A stretch of DNA of 64,000 bases, from assembly GCA_033980235.1 (NCBI GenBank), contig CM067069.1:35455992-35519991 (forward strand), in the 5' to 3' direction. Of the stretch, positions 26,740 through 40,215 are shown piece after piece (within the stretch, counting starts at the first letter, position 1; every line of letters begins with the position of its first letter). The notes beneath the pieces were generated by a model that was given only the letters and a program-made list of their open reading frames with translations, searched no databases and was not told where the DNA came from. The DNA is from Diadema setosum. Its lineage: Eukaryota; Echinodermata; Echinoidea; Diadematoida; Diadematidae. The position numbers were made by a program, and so were the translations under genes.

Positions 26740-29350
26740 ATGTATCAACGGCATAATGCTTTGAGCGCATTACACGAGAGGCCATTAGGAATATCCAGAT
26801 GTCATTACAGCTTGAGATAGTACTCAGCAAAATGTATCATAGGTAATATTTTGCGTTCATTACACTAGAGGCCCAGATATATCATTGTATATATCCAGCT
26901 GTCATTACAATTCTACTGAAGTACTTAGTTCAATGAAGTAGCGGTGATACTTTGAGACAATGCCATAAGACTTGAGCAGAACTCCACAGTTTGGCTAGTA
27001 ATGTACCAGTGATGTGTAGCGGCCCGAAGTCACATTTATCTGGCAGGCAAGTTGGACTATTATCGTATGCTACGTATACGTAGCATGTATTACTGGTAAT
27101 ACTTTGCGCTCATCACACCAGAGGCCCGTCGGCATATATCCAGCTGTCATTACAATAATTCGACTGAAATACTAAGTACCACTGGTACCAAGGAGTAACA
27201 TATAGGGCTGGTGATATTTAAAGATCTGCAAACATATGAAACTGTCATCTCTATTGAGTCAGTTCGAACACAGTAGCCTACTTAGAGCATGAATCAGCGA
27301 TGATACGTTGAGCTTGTCTCACTAAAGCATCAGTTTATCTCAGTTCAAATGAAGTACTCAGGAAAAGTCATCACCGGTAAAACTTTGAGTATATAACACT
27401 ACAGAGGCCCGTAGAAATATCCAGCTCCCATTACAGCTCGAGTGAAGCTTCACTCAATAAAATGTATCACCGGTAATACTTTACACGCATTAAGCCAGAG
27501 GCTGTTAGAAGTACCCAAACTGTCATTACAATTTGATTTGATTTGATTTGATTTATTGGTTTCTGTATCATCATTGTACATACATACATTCATGTACAAA
27601 CATAAATATATAATATATATATATATAGTATTTTCTTGTTCATTGCCTGTGTACAATGTACAGCAAAAGTACAACAAAACATACAACAATGAATAATACA
27701 GAGGGGCTACAGCATAAGCGTAGCTTGATTTGCGTGCAGCCCCCGTAGCATAACATGATATTATAATATACATCGGAAGGAGAATAGGAGGGAGGGATGA
27801 CTTGCATAGAGATAGGATAGTTGAAAGGAGAAAGGGAAAGGAGAGCTATGTCTGCTTTCACTAAAGGTTTATACAAAGTAAAGTCACCTGTATCACTGAT
27901 TAGCAAGACATGACAAAATATTTCCTCACCGAGGTATGCAGGTGGACAGTTGATACAGGTCATGGTCGGTTACATAATCATTATTACATAATAGATTAAT
28001 TGCGTCGATATTTCTACGAAAGAATTTCATGTATAATACATTAACATTGACGATGGAATTACTGATATTCAGATAACAACATTGTTTTTACAGCCTTCCT
28101 AAAAGAATACATGGACTTTAAACTTCGAATTTCAGAAGGAAGAGAATTCCAAACATCGGGTCCAGTGTGTCTGACAGATTTCAGAGCCATCACTGTTTTG
28201 AGATTATACAAGTGAAACTTATCAGATTGTCTTGTTGGATAAGAATGTATTTCCTTGTTTAATTGAAATAGTGAGTAAAGAGAAGATGGCAACTGACCAT
28301 TATGTAAGCGAAACATAAAAAGTGAGTTTTGCAAAAAAAATATTGTCATTTACCTTAAGTGTTCTTAATTCTATTGAAGTTTTTGGTTCAATGTATTGAA
28401 CTAAGCACCAGGTACAAGGAGTAACGTATCCATGATATCTAAAGACCCGAAAGCATGAAACTGTCATCTCACTTTGACCAAAGTACTGAGAGCTTGAATT
28501 AGCGGTGACACGTTGAGCCTGTGTAACTAGACTGAAGCATCAGTTCAGAGTTTATCAGTAGTAACCCCAAAGGTTTTATGTCTAGAGCCCCGCAGGCATA
28601 TCCAGCTCTTATAACAGTTTGACCGAAGTTCTAAGTGTAAGTGTATCAAGATGAATACCTTGAGGTCATCTCAGTATTAACATAGACTAGTACTTAGTAA
28701 CGTATCTAGAGGCCCGTATGCAAGTATAGAGATGTCATCTCAGTTCGCATGAAGTAGGCCTACTAAGGAAAATTCATCACCGGTAAAACTTTGAGAGCAA
28801 ATCACAAGAGGCCAGGCCCTAGGAATATCCAGCTGTCATTACAGGTCGAGTGATGTTCTCAGTAAAATGTATCTCCGGTAATACTTTACACTCATTACAC
28901 TAGACAGAGGCACAGAGATATATCCAGCTCTCATTACAATTCTATGAAGTACCCATAGTACATTGTGTCAGCGGTGATACTTTGAACCAACTCAGGAAAT
29001 TACTGAGCACGTGTTCAGTGCTCCAAGAATTGCCTGTGATACATTTGTATTTTTTTCTGAGTACTTCATGGGAACTGAAATAACAACTCTATATAAATTA
29101 TACTTCAATAGAATTGTAATGACAGCTGGATATATCTCTGGTCATCTAGTGTGATGACCGCAATGCATCACCGGTGATACATTTTCCTGAGTACTTTATA
29201 CAACTGAGATAACAGTTCAAATTGCCTATACGGACGTCTAGACATAGCTGATACGTTGTAATGATAAACTGCGAAGTGATGCTTTACTCCACTGAGATGA
29301 CTATCAATCTTGATGCATTTTACTGAGAACTCCGGCCAAACTTTAATAGC
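26740..29350 (+). repeat. Degenerate tandem array with ATATCCAGCTGTCATTACA phrase
   Basis: The phrase ATATCCAGCTGTCATTACA recurs with changes near 26793, 26891, 27138, 27417, 27512, 28599, 28837 and 28922, and inverted near 29123. It is usually preceded by GGTAATACTTTG...ATTACACTAGAGGCCC and followed by GAAGTACTCAGTAAAATGT. Short units of ~90-100 bp and longer gaps suggest a higher-order array that has decayed. The CR1-like fragment at 27532-28363 was inserted later. Confidence 0.7.
27532..28363 (-). mobile_element. 5'-truncated CR1-like LINE fragment
   Basis: Minus-strand ORF 28059-28349 encodes the last ~96 residues of an RT polyprotein (RLHNGQLPSSLYSLF, HSYPTRQSDKFHLY, GPDVWNSLPSEIRSL). 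A ~520-bp 3' UTR follows, ending in an (AAATC)n tail at 27537-27556. It interrupts a unit of the degenerate array around it: TCATTACAATT to the left resumes as TTAATTCTATTGAAG to the right. Confidence 0.82.
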
Positions 29351-29358
29351 TGGATATG

Positions 29359-29460
29359 CCTACCAGGGGCGGATCCAGGAATTCCGTAAAGCGGATCCGA
29401 GGCGCCTTTGCAAAATCAAAGGGGGAGGGGCGCACGCACCCCCTTTTTTTCTTTTTCTTT
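29359..29460 (+). mobile_element. Solo DNA-transposon end, CAGGGGCGGATCCAGG type
   Basis: CAGGGGCGGATCCAGGAATT is the terminal sequence style of hAT-like elements in many animals. A GGGGGAGGGGCGCACGCACC segment follows. No matching inverted end was found downstream. Confidence 0.4.
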
Positions 29461-30589
29461 TTTACTTTTCAATTATCAAAAATCAAACATTAGATACATA
29501 CTTCACCCACACGCCCGCTCGGTTGCTGAAATGGCGCTACAAAATACATTTTATTGAGTGCATGTTGGCTACTCGATATCTATTAAAAAAAAGTGTGTGT
29601 GCTCCATGTGTGACGTAACAGTGATGTCATCTCGACTGCCAATTTGTTGCCCCACACTGACACCTCTCTGATTTTATCATCTTATTATTGAATCAGCAAA
29701 CATACTGGTTACTTGTCTGACATCCGTTCAAATTCTGTTTCCTTCTTTACAGCTTTCCTACACAATAACTCCTTGGGACTTGACACCTCACGTAAACATT
29801 TTATCATGTCATCAGTATGCCTGGGGATTATTATCATTATTATTATTATCATTATCATTGTTGTTGCTGTTGTTGTTGTTGTTTATTTTTAATGGGCCCC
29901 ATCTATACTTACTCTTTCAATAAAGAACAACTTGCCTGTGTTCTTGTTGTTGATATCGCTGTTTCACTAAAATTCGCAGAACTTTTAAGATTGAACAATA
30001 ATCTAATTTAATGTCCGATTATGATGCAACTACTAAATTAATGTCTGATTGCTGATCGATTTAGAAGTGTCAATTTATTGGAGTGAAGTTTATCTTCAAA
30101 AGCATACTTCAGAACTTTCCGTTTGAAGAAGATTAAGAATAGAGGAGGTGTGGTCGAAATCTGGACTGACCTACAGCCGTACAGGAATTGTTCATTCAGT
30201 TAAAGCGTGTGAATAGAAAAATTACGAATACATGCAAAAGAGTTTTAGATTTTCAAATGGTAAACAAAAGGCCAAAAAATCGTTGAATTTGATCGTAAAA
30301 GATATGCGGTTTCCACGACTAAGTAAAGAGAATGACGTTAAGCTGGACAAAAACTAGAAAATGTCGCTATGGCCGGCGACTAGTAAAGGCATGCTTCCGC
30401 TATTTCGCATTTTTCCCAGTAGAGAGCATCTTGCCAATGACAATCATGATAACAAGATCTTGAAAAAATCACTGTCGGTTCGGTTTGGGTACTGTTTCTA
30501 TGGTAATTTTTAACTAGGGGATTCAAATATGCCTAACAAAATACAACTTATGCACTGACACAGCAACTCAATTGGCCCATTGTATATAG
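29461..30589. other. Intergenic, nothing recognised
   Basis: ATTATC/GTT trinucleotide patch at 29828-29885; no coding sequence. Confidence 0.5.
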
Positions 30590-32120
30590 TAGTACTCGTT
30601 CGCACCTCGTGGAGCAGTGGAGCTGTTTAGCGGTGGAGCTCGACAGCTCATGAATATTAATGAGCTAAATTCATGAATATGTATGAATATGTATATATGT
30701 AAATAGACATGAATTATAAATGTGAGATATATTAGCCTGTGAATGGGTGTGGCAATATCAATAGGGAATTGTGGAGCTCTATACTCTGATGACCTAGCAT
30801 ATGAATATCAACGAGCTTAATTTATGAATATGTATGATTATGCAATTCCATGTAAATATATATGAATTATGTTTGAACGTGTGAAGCTGTGGAGAGTGAA
30901 GGTTTGTATGGCAGGTGTGGAGTCTATGTTGTGGAGTCGTATGATTTTGCACGATGATATGAAAGGGTAAACTATGATATCAACATAATAAAATGGGCAA
31001 AGATTTTAACGTGTAATGACGCGGAAATGATTAGCGTGTTAATGGGCGTGACAGTAACACATGGGATTAAGCAGTTTTGATCGTGAATTGTGGAGCTGTG
31101 GAGAGTTAGACTTTGTTTGTTTGTTTGTTTGTTTGTTTGTTGTTGTTGTTGTTGAAATTGATTACAGGACTATAGTGTGGAGTGTATGTTCTCATGGAGT
31201 CGTAGGCCTATACTTTTGCACGATAATACGAATGGTTATACGAATATTCAAAAGCGTATAAATATGACAGTAACGTATGTAGGATTTAGCATCATCAATA
31301 ACAAATTGTGGAGCAGCGGAGCTCCAAGATGACCTAGCAGATGAATTTGAATGAGCTGAGAAGTAGGAATATGTATGTATGCAAATACATATGAATTATG
31401 TATGATTGTAAGATTAGGCATCATCGGTAGGGAATTGTGGAGCTGTGGAGAGGGAGGCTCCTGAAGTGAATTAATGGTAATTGTGGAGTTAGATACATTG
31501 TAGAGTTGAATGTTTGCACAATAATACATACGGAAATATGAGATCATTATGTGTAAACACGATGTAGGATCATAAAATAATGACCACGTACCCGCCAAGT
31601 AGCGGAGTCGTGGAACAGTTGAGTTCCAAAGATGCTGTATGATGTATGAATGTCCATGACTTAAACATCGTATGAACTTCAGGGTCTATGCTATTGTGGA
31701 GTTTATGGTGTGGTGGAGCTGTTCGCGTTCACAGTACATTGTATATCATGGAAATCATTATGTGACTTTGCACGACGTAATATCGTATACGGTGTGAGTA
31801 CTTGGCATGAAAAGTGAGAATGTTTTAGGACAGTAATATTTCTTTTTTCATCATTTCATCGTTCCATCGTTTCATCATTTCATCATTTCATCGTACTTAT
31901 TATTGGTACAGAGATTTAAGTCACTTTTCTACACAATGTTGGAAAAGCAAACAGGTAGACACACAAACTCATTTGCATTATTTACAAGTGCGAAGTAACA
32001 GATTGTAGTTTTTTGTACGATAATAAATTGCGGAGTCGTTTGTTTAGCACGATAATACGGAAATGTGATATCATTACAGGCATAATTATTTGTAAATGAG
32101 TAAACAAGTTGATCGTAAGA
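30590..32120 (+). repeat. Degenerate ~270-bp tandem array (GTGGAGCTGTGGAG type)
   Basis: Recurring blocks: TGTGGAGCTGTGGAGAG, GATGACCTAGCATATGAAT, CATATGAATTATG and TTTGCACGATAATACG. The last occurs near 30947, 31213, 31513, 31767 and 32044, spacing about 254-300 bp, so at least five units. No ORF is conserved between units. Confidence 0.7.
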
Positions 32121-32596
32121 TAATGATCGAGTACCCAATGAGCAATACAGTTCCAAGGCGATGTATAATACAATATCATGCATGAACGAGTGCTTATAGA
32201 TACGACTAAGACGTGTGAGTTCTCTGTCTTGGTCACGGAATTTTACATGAAACCAAAGAATCCTGTATGCATGGTGTGGAAATCTATCCCTGTGTGGCAC
32301 TTTCGGAAGATACGGAAATCTAAGAACTAATAGCATTGAAAACAGAGTACGCGAGAAAAAACAAACAAACAAGAAAGTAAACGGTTGGTGTAATCTACGC
32401 TTCGATATTTCCCATGTTCATGATACAATATACATCGCTTACTCTTCATAAGGGAAGTCGCACGTAGCTTCTATAGTTTATAACAACGTATCTTGTTATA
32501 TCGTGTAATACGTAGTGAAACCTTTTGATATACAAAAAGATGTTTCACTTCAACATTTTACATCGCAGTGTTTTCTTTCATACAAGCTTGTACTTG

Positions 32597-32668
32597 TACC
32601 TTGTACAATTTTCTCTCTTAATCTCGTTCTCTCTGCACCGAGAGGAAGAGAGAAAATTGTACAAGGTA
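32597..32668. repeat. 23-bp perfect inverted repeat
   Basis: The left arm at 32597-32619 starts TACCTTGTACAATTTTCTCT; the right arm at 32646-32668 is its exact complement. Loop of 26 bp. Probably a MITE core; no flanking duplication seen. Confidence 0.8.
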
Positions 32669-32799
32669 AAAGAAAATACCTCCAGGAATGGTAGAGATAT
32701 GGGAGGAAATAGTTAAAATCTAGTATTTGACTTGACCTATGACTCATGAACTTGCGCTCACAAGATGATAGGCACACGTTTCGTTCACTCATACTTTAT

Positions 32800-32950
32800 T
32801 CCAAGTTTCATTTGGGTGCATCAAACGGTGCTTAAGATACGCTGTCCACAAAATTGAATACAGACGGAAGGACGGATAGACGGAAAGACAGACGGACAGA
32901 CAACCCGAAAACATAATTCCTCCGGTGACACTTCGTGGCCGAGGCATAAA
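32800..32950 (+). repeat. GGAC-microsatellite repeat with terminal hairpin
   Basis: GACGGAAGGACGGATAGACGG and related units (32872-32905), then AACATAATTCCTCCGGTGAC and GTGGCCGAGGCATAA, which can pair CCTC.GG with CCGAGG. Layout resembles 43071-43190. Confidence 0.5.
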
Positions 32951-34616
32951 GAAATAGTCTTGTTTTAATAAAGTTAAGTCAGATTTAACAATGCCAGACT
33001 AATCGATTTATTTCCTTTCTGTTTGAATAAAATGGTTCGTGCCCTAACACTTCCTTCTCACCCAAATAAGCTGACTATACGTGCCATGTGGAGAAGACTA
33101 AAAATAGATCCGGCTTTCTAAAACGTGATGGTTGCCAAGTCTCTACGGAGTCGGCCTGAGAAGACTCTTAAAATTCAAACCAGATCCAAAACTATTTTGG
33201 GAAAAAGTAGGACCCCCTGACTTGAAATAAGATATTTGGGTGAATAAAGCACCCCCCCCCCAAAAAAAAAAAGTGAATTCATTCACACCTTCACCCTACT
33301 TTTATACCAGTAAAACATTTTACATATAATCATAGTTGCATAATTTATTTTTATTGCTACGCTGGTGAACCTGTTTCACGGTTACCATGGCAACCTTTCC
33401 GTATATGGAGTTACGCATAGAATTCAGATGTATTAGAGCAAACTTCAATTCCCTCGCATTCCCTCGATTTTGTGCAAAATAATGTGCATCATCAAGACAG
33501 ACAGTAGGTGAGGAAATCGATTTCATGTGGATTATCAGCTAGGCTAGAAGGGAGGGAGAAAAACTTGAGTTACCATAGGCAACGGGAGACGGGAACTTTT
33601 CGTCATAACTCATGATATATCATTTTCAGGTACGCCCATCTCGACTATTCTCGACGATGATTTCAATAATCACAGACCTATATACATAATACATAATGCC
33701 CCCATGCTCTGCAGTCTTTATTTGCGTCATGCTTGAGAAGGCCGCCCTCTATCATGTCCGTCATTATAGTCAGATTGATTTGCCAGAATCTGAAGAGTAC
33801 CGAGGTAGCAGCTGCTCACCTTGGAAGAAGAAATCTTACGTACTGCGCCTGGCAAGGGCGATTAGTCTTGCGTTTAGATCAAGCGTGAAAATGGTATATT
33901 GCTTTGGCATTCCGCTTAAAGCAAGCCTGCTATTGTTTGTTTAAATCAGGGAAGAGAGGTAGACGCACATCCGGTCATTGGCAGCTGCAGCACAGCGGAT
34001 ATTGGATACATACCAGGAGCTGAAGATGAGAGTGGGACCTGGATTGTTTCATATTTGTGAAACCGCAACTAGCTGTGATATGTCTACGTGTAAACGTGCT
34101 CATCTTCACGAGCGTCTGTTTGGCGCTGTATTGTATTACCTTCTGTGCATTTAAAGCACAATGTTTGTGACATTATGCTATCAACCATTAGACCATAGAG
34201 TAATGAAAACCAAACAAACAGAAATCTATGCGCTTCATCAAACATTGCTAATAAAATAATGCTGGGGTATGTAGCCTCCTCGTCTATCAAAATGAACACT
34301 TTCAGATGAGCACATTTTTACTCGCCAGTTTAGGCTGATGCCGGGAAAATGTACACTTTCATGTGTAAGAAAAAAACATCCATTTGTGTTCAGCATAACT
34401 ATGAATGTCAACTGTAGTGTCAAATCAACGTTTCCTCGGCAAGAAACCAAATGTGTTCAATCTCTGGGTAGGGCCTATGGTCCTCGTTTCCAGGTTTTCT
34501 TATGTGTTGATCCAATTGAGTTATGAAAGGCGGTGTGGTTTGAAATGGAACCATGTCTTCTTTGATTCCAACACGTACGCAATTCGAATGAAGCTTTTGT
34601 GCATCCCGAGAATAAC
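32951..34616. other. Intergenic, nothing recognised
   Basis: C10A11 junction at 33251-33271. No exon or repeat family recognised. Confidence 0.5.
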
Positions 34617-34940
34617 ATGAAGCGGTACACCCTTGACACGTTGTTATTATTCGTGATCCTATATTGCGAGTATTCCTCGGAAGAGGAGATTTCCCTCTGG
34701 GCTGGGGGATTGGAAAGTAAACTCAGAGACTCCATCGAGGAGGACAAAACCAGCGTCTCGATATCTGGTCACGTGATGAAAAGTGTGCCAGTGATGGGTT
34801 GGATGTACTGCATAGCGAGAGTCGCACTGATACACGAAAATACGCCTAATTATAACTTTTACATGTACTGCAAAATCAAATCTTCTTTCAGCATTTCGGC
34901 ACAATGCTTGGTTATAATCAAATTTCAGTGTATATCATAG
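34617..34940 (+). CDS. Possible first exon with signal peptide (unidentified)
   Basis: ATG in AACATGAAG, open to 34940. It starts MKRYTLDTLLLFVILYCEYS, a textbook signal peptide (KR, then a hydrophobic core, then small polar residues), followed by acidic EEEISLWAGGLESKLRDSI. A fair splice donor GGAAA|GTAAAC at 34716/34717 would end the exon after GGLE. The mature N-terminus faintly recalls voltage-gated calcium channel alpha2-delta subunits, but the match is too short to name. No downstream plus-strand exon was found, so it is either an orphan first exon or chance. Confidence 0.25.
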   Translation: MKRYTLDTLLLFVILYCEYSSEEEISLWAGGLESKLRDSIEEDKTSVSISGHVMKSVPVMGWMYCIARVALIHENTPNYNFYMYCKIKSSFSISAQCLVIIKFQCIS

Positions 34941-34967
34941 AGTCATCTATTTCAAAAAAAAAATACA

Positions 34968-35660
34968 GAAGAGGACTGGTCGAATTATACTAAGACTACA
35001 CCTTGACTTTTATATTTCTATTCTCGAGATGCACAACGCCTTAAATATTTGGCAACTTCTTGACCAAAGAAGATATTATCACTCTCTTACTTTTATGTTT
35101 AAGACAATGAATAACTTAACCCCTTCTTATCTATAAAAAAAATGAACTTGAATTGTAACTCATTCTCATCCCTCTCGTTTGGGAAAAAGATTAAGACTAC
35201 CAAAACCAAGAACTTAATATTTAAAGAAATCATTTAAAAATAGAAATGCTAAGGAATACGACCTTCCCATGGAGGTAAAGACTTCCCCTAGCACATACTT
35301 AGTGTTCATTCATTTAAATCTGTTTTAAGGTTGCTGCCCGTTAATTAATTTTAATCTTTATTTGTTGATGACCAGGAATTGTACTATCTAAATTAGTACA
35401 AGTTATTATAAGTTATGTTTTACTACATTTCCTCTTTTCTTTTGTTATTTGCATTATTTGCATTTATGTGATGCTTTTTCCCTATCATATATGTACTTCA
35501 TGTTTTCATTTTCTTTTCAACTTATGTAGGACATATTTCACAATTCCATATTGTATTTTCAGTTTTGACGTTCTGGACCCCATGAAAGACCAGCGATGCC
35601 ATGTTGGCATTGCTGAATATGGGCTATCCAGTCGTCGTTGTTGTTGTTGTTGTTTTTTTT
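34968..35660 (+). pseudogene. Decayed non-LTR RT C-terminus and 3' UTR
   Basis: Plus-strand frame reads KRTGRIILRLHLDFY, IWQLLDQRRYYHSLTFMF and KTMNNLTPSYL, then a stop and frame changes. This is the RAARII/RR-x-YH block before the end of Jockey/CR1-type ORF2. The following AT-rich 3' UTR ends in GTT repeats near 35660. Confidence 0.68.
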
Positions 35661-36786
35661 TTTAATAATATCACTCCATCAATCTATCAATCCCCCCCTC
35701 CCCACTTTACGTTACATTAGCGTTCGCGTCGCAGACCTTTTTAAAGCTCTCGCTATTGCCAATCAAGGTATGTATATATATAACTAGCATGCTGGCTGAT
35801 AGTGGCGCCCTCTATCCAAGGATGTCAGGTAATGGGGGAGACAGGGTGAAGTTTATAATGGGTTAAATGTCATGATGCCTGTAACAATGCAAACGCAAAG
35901 AACTACACGAGGAAATGTGAGCTTGGAGAGATAAAACGTATGTGTGTGTGTGTGTGTGTGTGTGTGTTTGTGGGAGGGTGTGCGTTCAGAATGTACAAAT
36001 GGCTTGCGTTCAATTATTCAATGAGAACCGAGATATTTTATATGTCAAATGCATTATGCGCACATGCCCTTCTTGGATCTTATATCTTCACATTGCATGC
36101 ACGTCAGTAGATAAACAAACACCAACATGCAATACAACTAAACCATCAAGTAACATGTACACATTACAAGTAGACTTGTTTGTAGGCCTACTACAATTCA
36201 ACATGCACACACTCACACACACACACACGCACACACTTGAACCTACTTCATGAGTTTCTGCTGAGCACCAGTCACATTAGATGAGATGATTCAAAATATG
36301 GCTGAGAAAGAAGACAAAAAGCAATTTAAACACACACACACACACACACTCAAGTACATACCGGTACATAAGAGAAACTGATACTTTCAACTAGACTTCG
36401 TGAGAAGAATGGAAGAACACAAACATGTTCTTCCACTTCTAAACTCAGTGTCCAGTGAATTCTAATTCTATGCTAGCCATGCATTCATTGTGGTTGTCTA
36501 ACACTTGGGATGAGTCCTTATTTCATTACGTATCAAAAGTTACAATCATGTGATGATCTAGCCACCAATTATAAAAAAAAAAATAAAAATTTCATCTGTC
36601 GCTTTCTGTTCTCAATGCCATTGTCAGAAGACTTAGTGAGAGAAGATGGCAGAGACGTTTTGGTTGAAATGATGTATGTGTTTAGATGAGGATAATAGGA
36701 TGGAGTGTTGACATGACTACAATTTAGGATCATTGGTAAATGGATTTATAAGACAGTTATGACTTTTACAATGTATTGCCTCTCAC
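35661..36786. other. Intergenic, simple repeats
   Basis: (GT)n at 35942-35968 and CA patches near 36205-36235 and 36331-36349. No gene recognised. Confidence 0.55.
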
Positions 36787-39700
36787 TTTATTTGAGCAGG
36801 TTCTGACATAAATCCAACAACACAGACATAGGTAAAAAACCCCAACAACAACACAGAAAAATTCCCAGCATTAACATTAAATATTTTACACCAATCTGGT
36901 TTCACAAACATGATTAATAATGAATTCAAAGTCACTTACCCCAGCACAAACTCCTTGTAATCACTCAAGGCAATATTTTGTGGACTACATACATGAGTGC
37001 ATTCACATTATTCTTAAACATTTCACAAGTCTGTAAGTGAAACTGTGACTATAAACTTTTTTCATTTTCCTGTTAAGTTTGCACAATTAATAATTTTAGA
37101 GGATAAAAAAACAAAATGGAATTTATATGAATTTCTATTTCCTTGTTGAAAGCTAATGGCTGACAATGATCAAAATGACCAACAAAAAGATAATAAGACC
37201 CTGGTATATTACATATTATCATATGGATCCTATTTTGTATATGTATTGATGTAAAAAAAACAACAACTCCAAACATACCTTTTAATTAACAACTTCAAAA
37301 CCACAGCATGTACAAATGTACTACTTGTCCCACTGCTAGAGATATCCTCACAAGGAATTATTACACTGATAGATAAGAAAATGTATTGATTATCATCCCT
37401 TGCTCCCAAGATTAAGATTTATCATGAATCTGAAAAAAAAAAAAATCCTGAAAAGTAAAAACCTTGAACAGCAAACACAATATTTCACATTCTTTACAAA
37501 AATAACTTCAATGCACACTTGGTGTAGAGCAGGCACAACACAACATATGAACAAAGATGATTTCAACACACTTATTTCAACTGTAAGATGATGAAAGTGA
37601 TAATCCATTCATGACATTCCTTGCTTTCTTTCTCTGCAAAACATGTCCACTTTCTTACAGGTTACAATTTCTATCCTTGCCTCTTTGCATATACTCTGTT
37701 TCATTCAAACACATGACAGGGAGTCTCACAGTCCCTATGACAAACTCGGATGAGCAATATGAAATTTCCAACACTGATTACACTTCAACATTAATTCAGT
37801 CATTAGGAAAAAAATGCTCTCTATCACACCAGCAGATTTCTTTGTTTAGTGACTTGCAAGTGTCTACACATAATCTGTAGATATAAAAATTCAGACATTA
37901 AATGTCACAGTTACAACATTTCTTTGCATTGGTAGCCTTCAAAAGAGAGACTTGTAACTCTTGTAGTCTATATGATTTTAAGAAATACATCAAATATATT
38001 GTAGGAATGTTTCAAGAGGTACACATTTTTTGACAATAACTGTAATTTCTCGGCCAATCACAAAATGAAAATTCTAAATGTGCATGCAGACTATAAGCAG
38101 GCATTACTTAACTGTAGAATGATTGCTAAAAAAAAAAAACCCACATTGTATGTTTTACATCTCCATCTGTAAACTCACTACACTGTACATACCATATATT
38201 TTCATGCAGGATTTGTATTTTTGTGAATTTTTGTAGTTGATGCTAATTATGAATCTAACAACACATGAAAGTATCAACTCATGAAAGTATCAACTCTGAC
38301 CCTGACACAGTCGCTTCATATACACATACATTTTTCCTTCATTACTGTACTCCACCATTGCAAATTTAACCACTTTGTCATGAGGTACTGATTTGTGAAA
38401 AATTGAACTCACTGAATATATGGCATGCATATAGTGTATGTGATGGAGGAGAGGTTGTAAAGGTGAAAGACTGATTGTATCCTGATTGTATCCACTTCAA
38501 AACAAATCATTCTCATTTTACAAACCTTATTCCACCGAGAGGCCTAAACATTCTAACATTACTTCATGCACCCCAAACTTCAAATGTCAAGGTTTTGACC
38601 TTAGCTTTGTCTTATGGATGAACTCATGCTGAATGCCAAACTGAAGCTATATGTGACCTGCAACAATGAAAGGATCTGAAAGTTACTGACGGCTGAGCCG
38701 AGAAAATCGAGTTTGAAGTCAGATCATCAAAATCGGTCAAAACAATTGAATTTCTGTTTTTGACATAAGTTTATAGTCTGATGTTTTGTCTATCATCTGC
38801 TCAAATTTCGAAGCTAAATGATCAAAGGAAAGACAAGAAATTAGCGTTTTTCTGAGCCATGATTTTCCGACTTTCAACAGAGCAGAAACATGTCCCAAGA
38901 TTTGGATTTAGCGCTGCAGATAGACTCTGCCCAAACAACGAGGGAGTGATCTTATTGATCCGTACATGGCATCCTGGTTACTAATTGGTGGTGCGTAGAC
39001 CGCTGGCGATAAGCTTGAATGAACGTGGCAGAGGTTGCTGGGAGCATACCTTCTACTGTCAAGAGGTGAAAACTTATCTCTCCTTGATCACAATTGCATC
39101 CGAAGGAAAACTTTGGAGGTGGTTTTCCCTCGAAACGCTGTTCTCCTAGACCACTCGACATGCTCTCATAAAATCACTGATATCTCCTCAACCGAGTATT
39201 TGTATGAGTCATGTTATATATGAAATTAAAGTGAAAGAGTAAGGGAATAAGGTCATATCATTTTCTGAAAATCGACCTCCCCGACTTTTGAATCCTTTTG
39301 TTGTAGCGGGTCACATTTCAATGAGTGTAAACTAAGCGCTAACACTAGAACTTTATAAATGCTTTCTGAAAGTCATATGTGTACATTGTAATTCTGCTAA
39401 TTCACAAAATAGCTGTCATTTGGCTGTTTGCTAAGGCTGATTTACTCAGCTTGTTAAAAGGTGAGTGGATAAACTCATTGATTTTGGAGAGAATAGTATG
39501 TTGCAGGAATATTTCCTGAGCTGTATTTTACAGATTAAGTTGTAGTGTAAGCCATAGGTAAAGAAGCCATTCAAAAAGAATTTCTGAGGAATTCCATAGA
39601 TATCTACATTAGTACAACATATCCTGAGGTGGTTCCCTATGTAAGACACAAAAAGTTCAATTAAAAAAAAAAATAACCACCAAAAACACATAATGACAAA

Positions 39701-40215
39701 TACATAAAGTTCTGGAAATCAAAATGTGAAGAATTACAATGTTGTTTTAATCAATCTTTCTCCATTATTTCATAATCTGTGCAATGAGTCTTTGAATGCT
39801 ATTTATGGCCTGCATTGTCTTTACTTCATGGTTCATTCATCACTGTCAGTCAGCTGTTACTGAGCTAGTACTGTTGGACAGATGTAAGTCTTGTATGACT
39901 TCTTTAGTTGTCATAATACACCAAACTTCTTTTACACTTTGAAAAAAGTTTCACTTTAACACTGGTGAAGTATGTATTGCAATTAACACTACTTAATACA
40001 TGAAGATGTTCAACATCCTCTACAAGAAAACAAAGCAGAATGTTTAAAGCAGAATGTCTGAGGTGCTACAGTATAGAGGGAAATACCTGAGAGAGGAACA
40101 GGTCCTGGTCTACCAATCTCGCTACTGAAGTATGTGGGAAAAATAAAATCCTTGTACAATCCTCTGAAGCACATAATTGAATCCTTTCTCATAGGCCAGT
40201 GTTGTGTACCTGATT
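36787..40215 (-). other. Probable RNPEP 3' UTR and downstream flank
   Basis: No coding content on either strand. An ATTAAA variant poly(A) signal lies at 39746-39751 (minus), 465 bp after the stop, followed about 60 bp further by a GT-rich run (TGTGTTTTTGGTGG). The first canonical AATAAA noticed is at 36787-36792, 3.4 kb after the stop. Which one is used cannot be told from sequence. A TGTGACC-type MITE sits at 38652-39315. Confidence 0.35.
38652..39315. mobile_element. TGTGACC-type MITE, copy 1
   Basis: 664 bp. Ends TGTGACCTGCAACAATGAAA and TTTTGTTGTAGCGGGTCACA are imperfect inverted repeats. The interior matches copy 2 in inverse orientation (AAATGATCAAAGGAAAG, TAGCGCTGCAGATAGACTC). No ORF. 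Lies downstream of the RNPEP stop. Confidence 0.82.
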
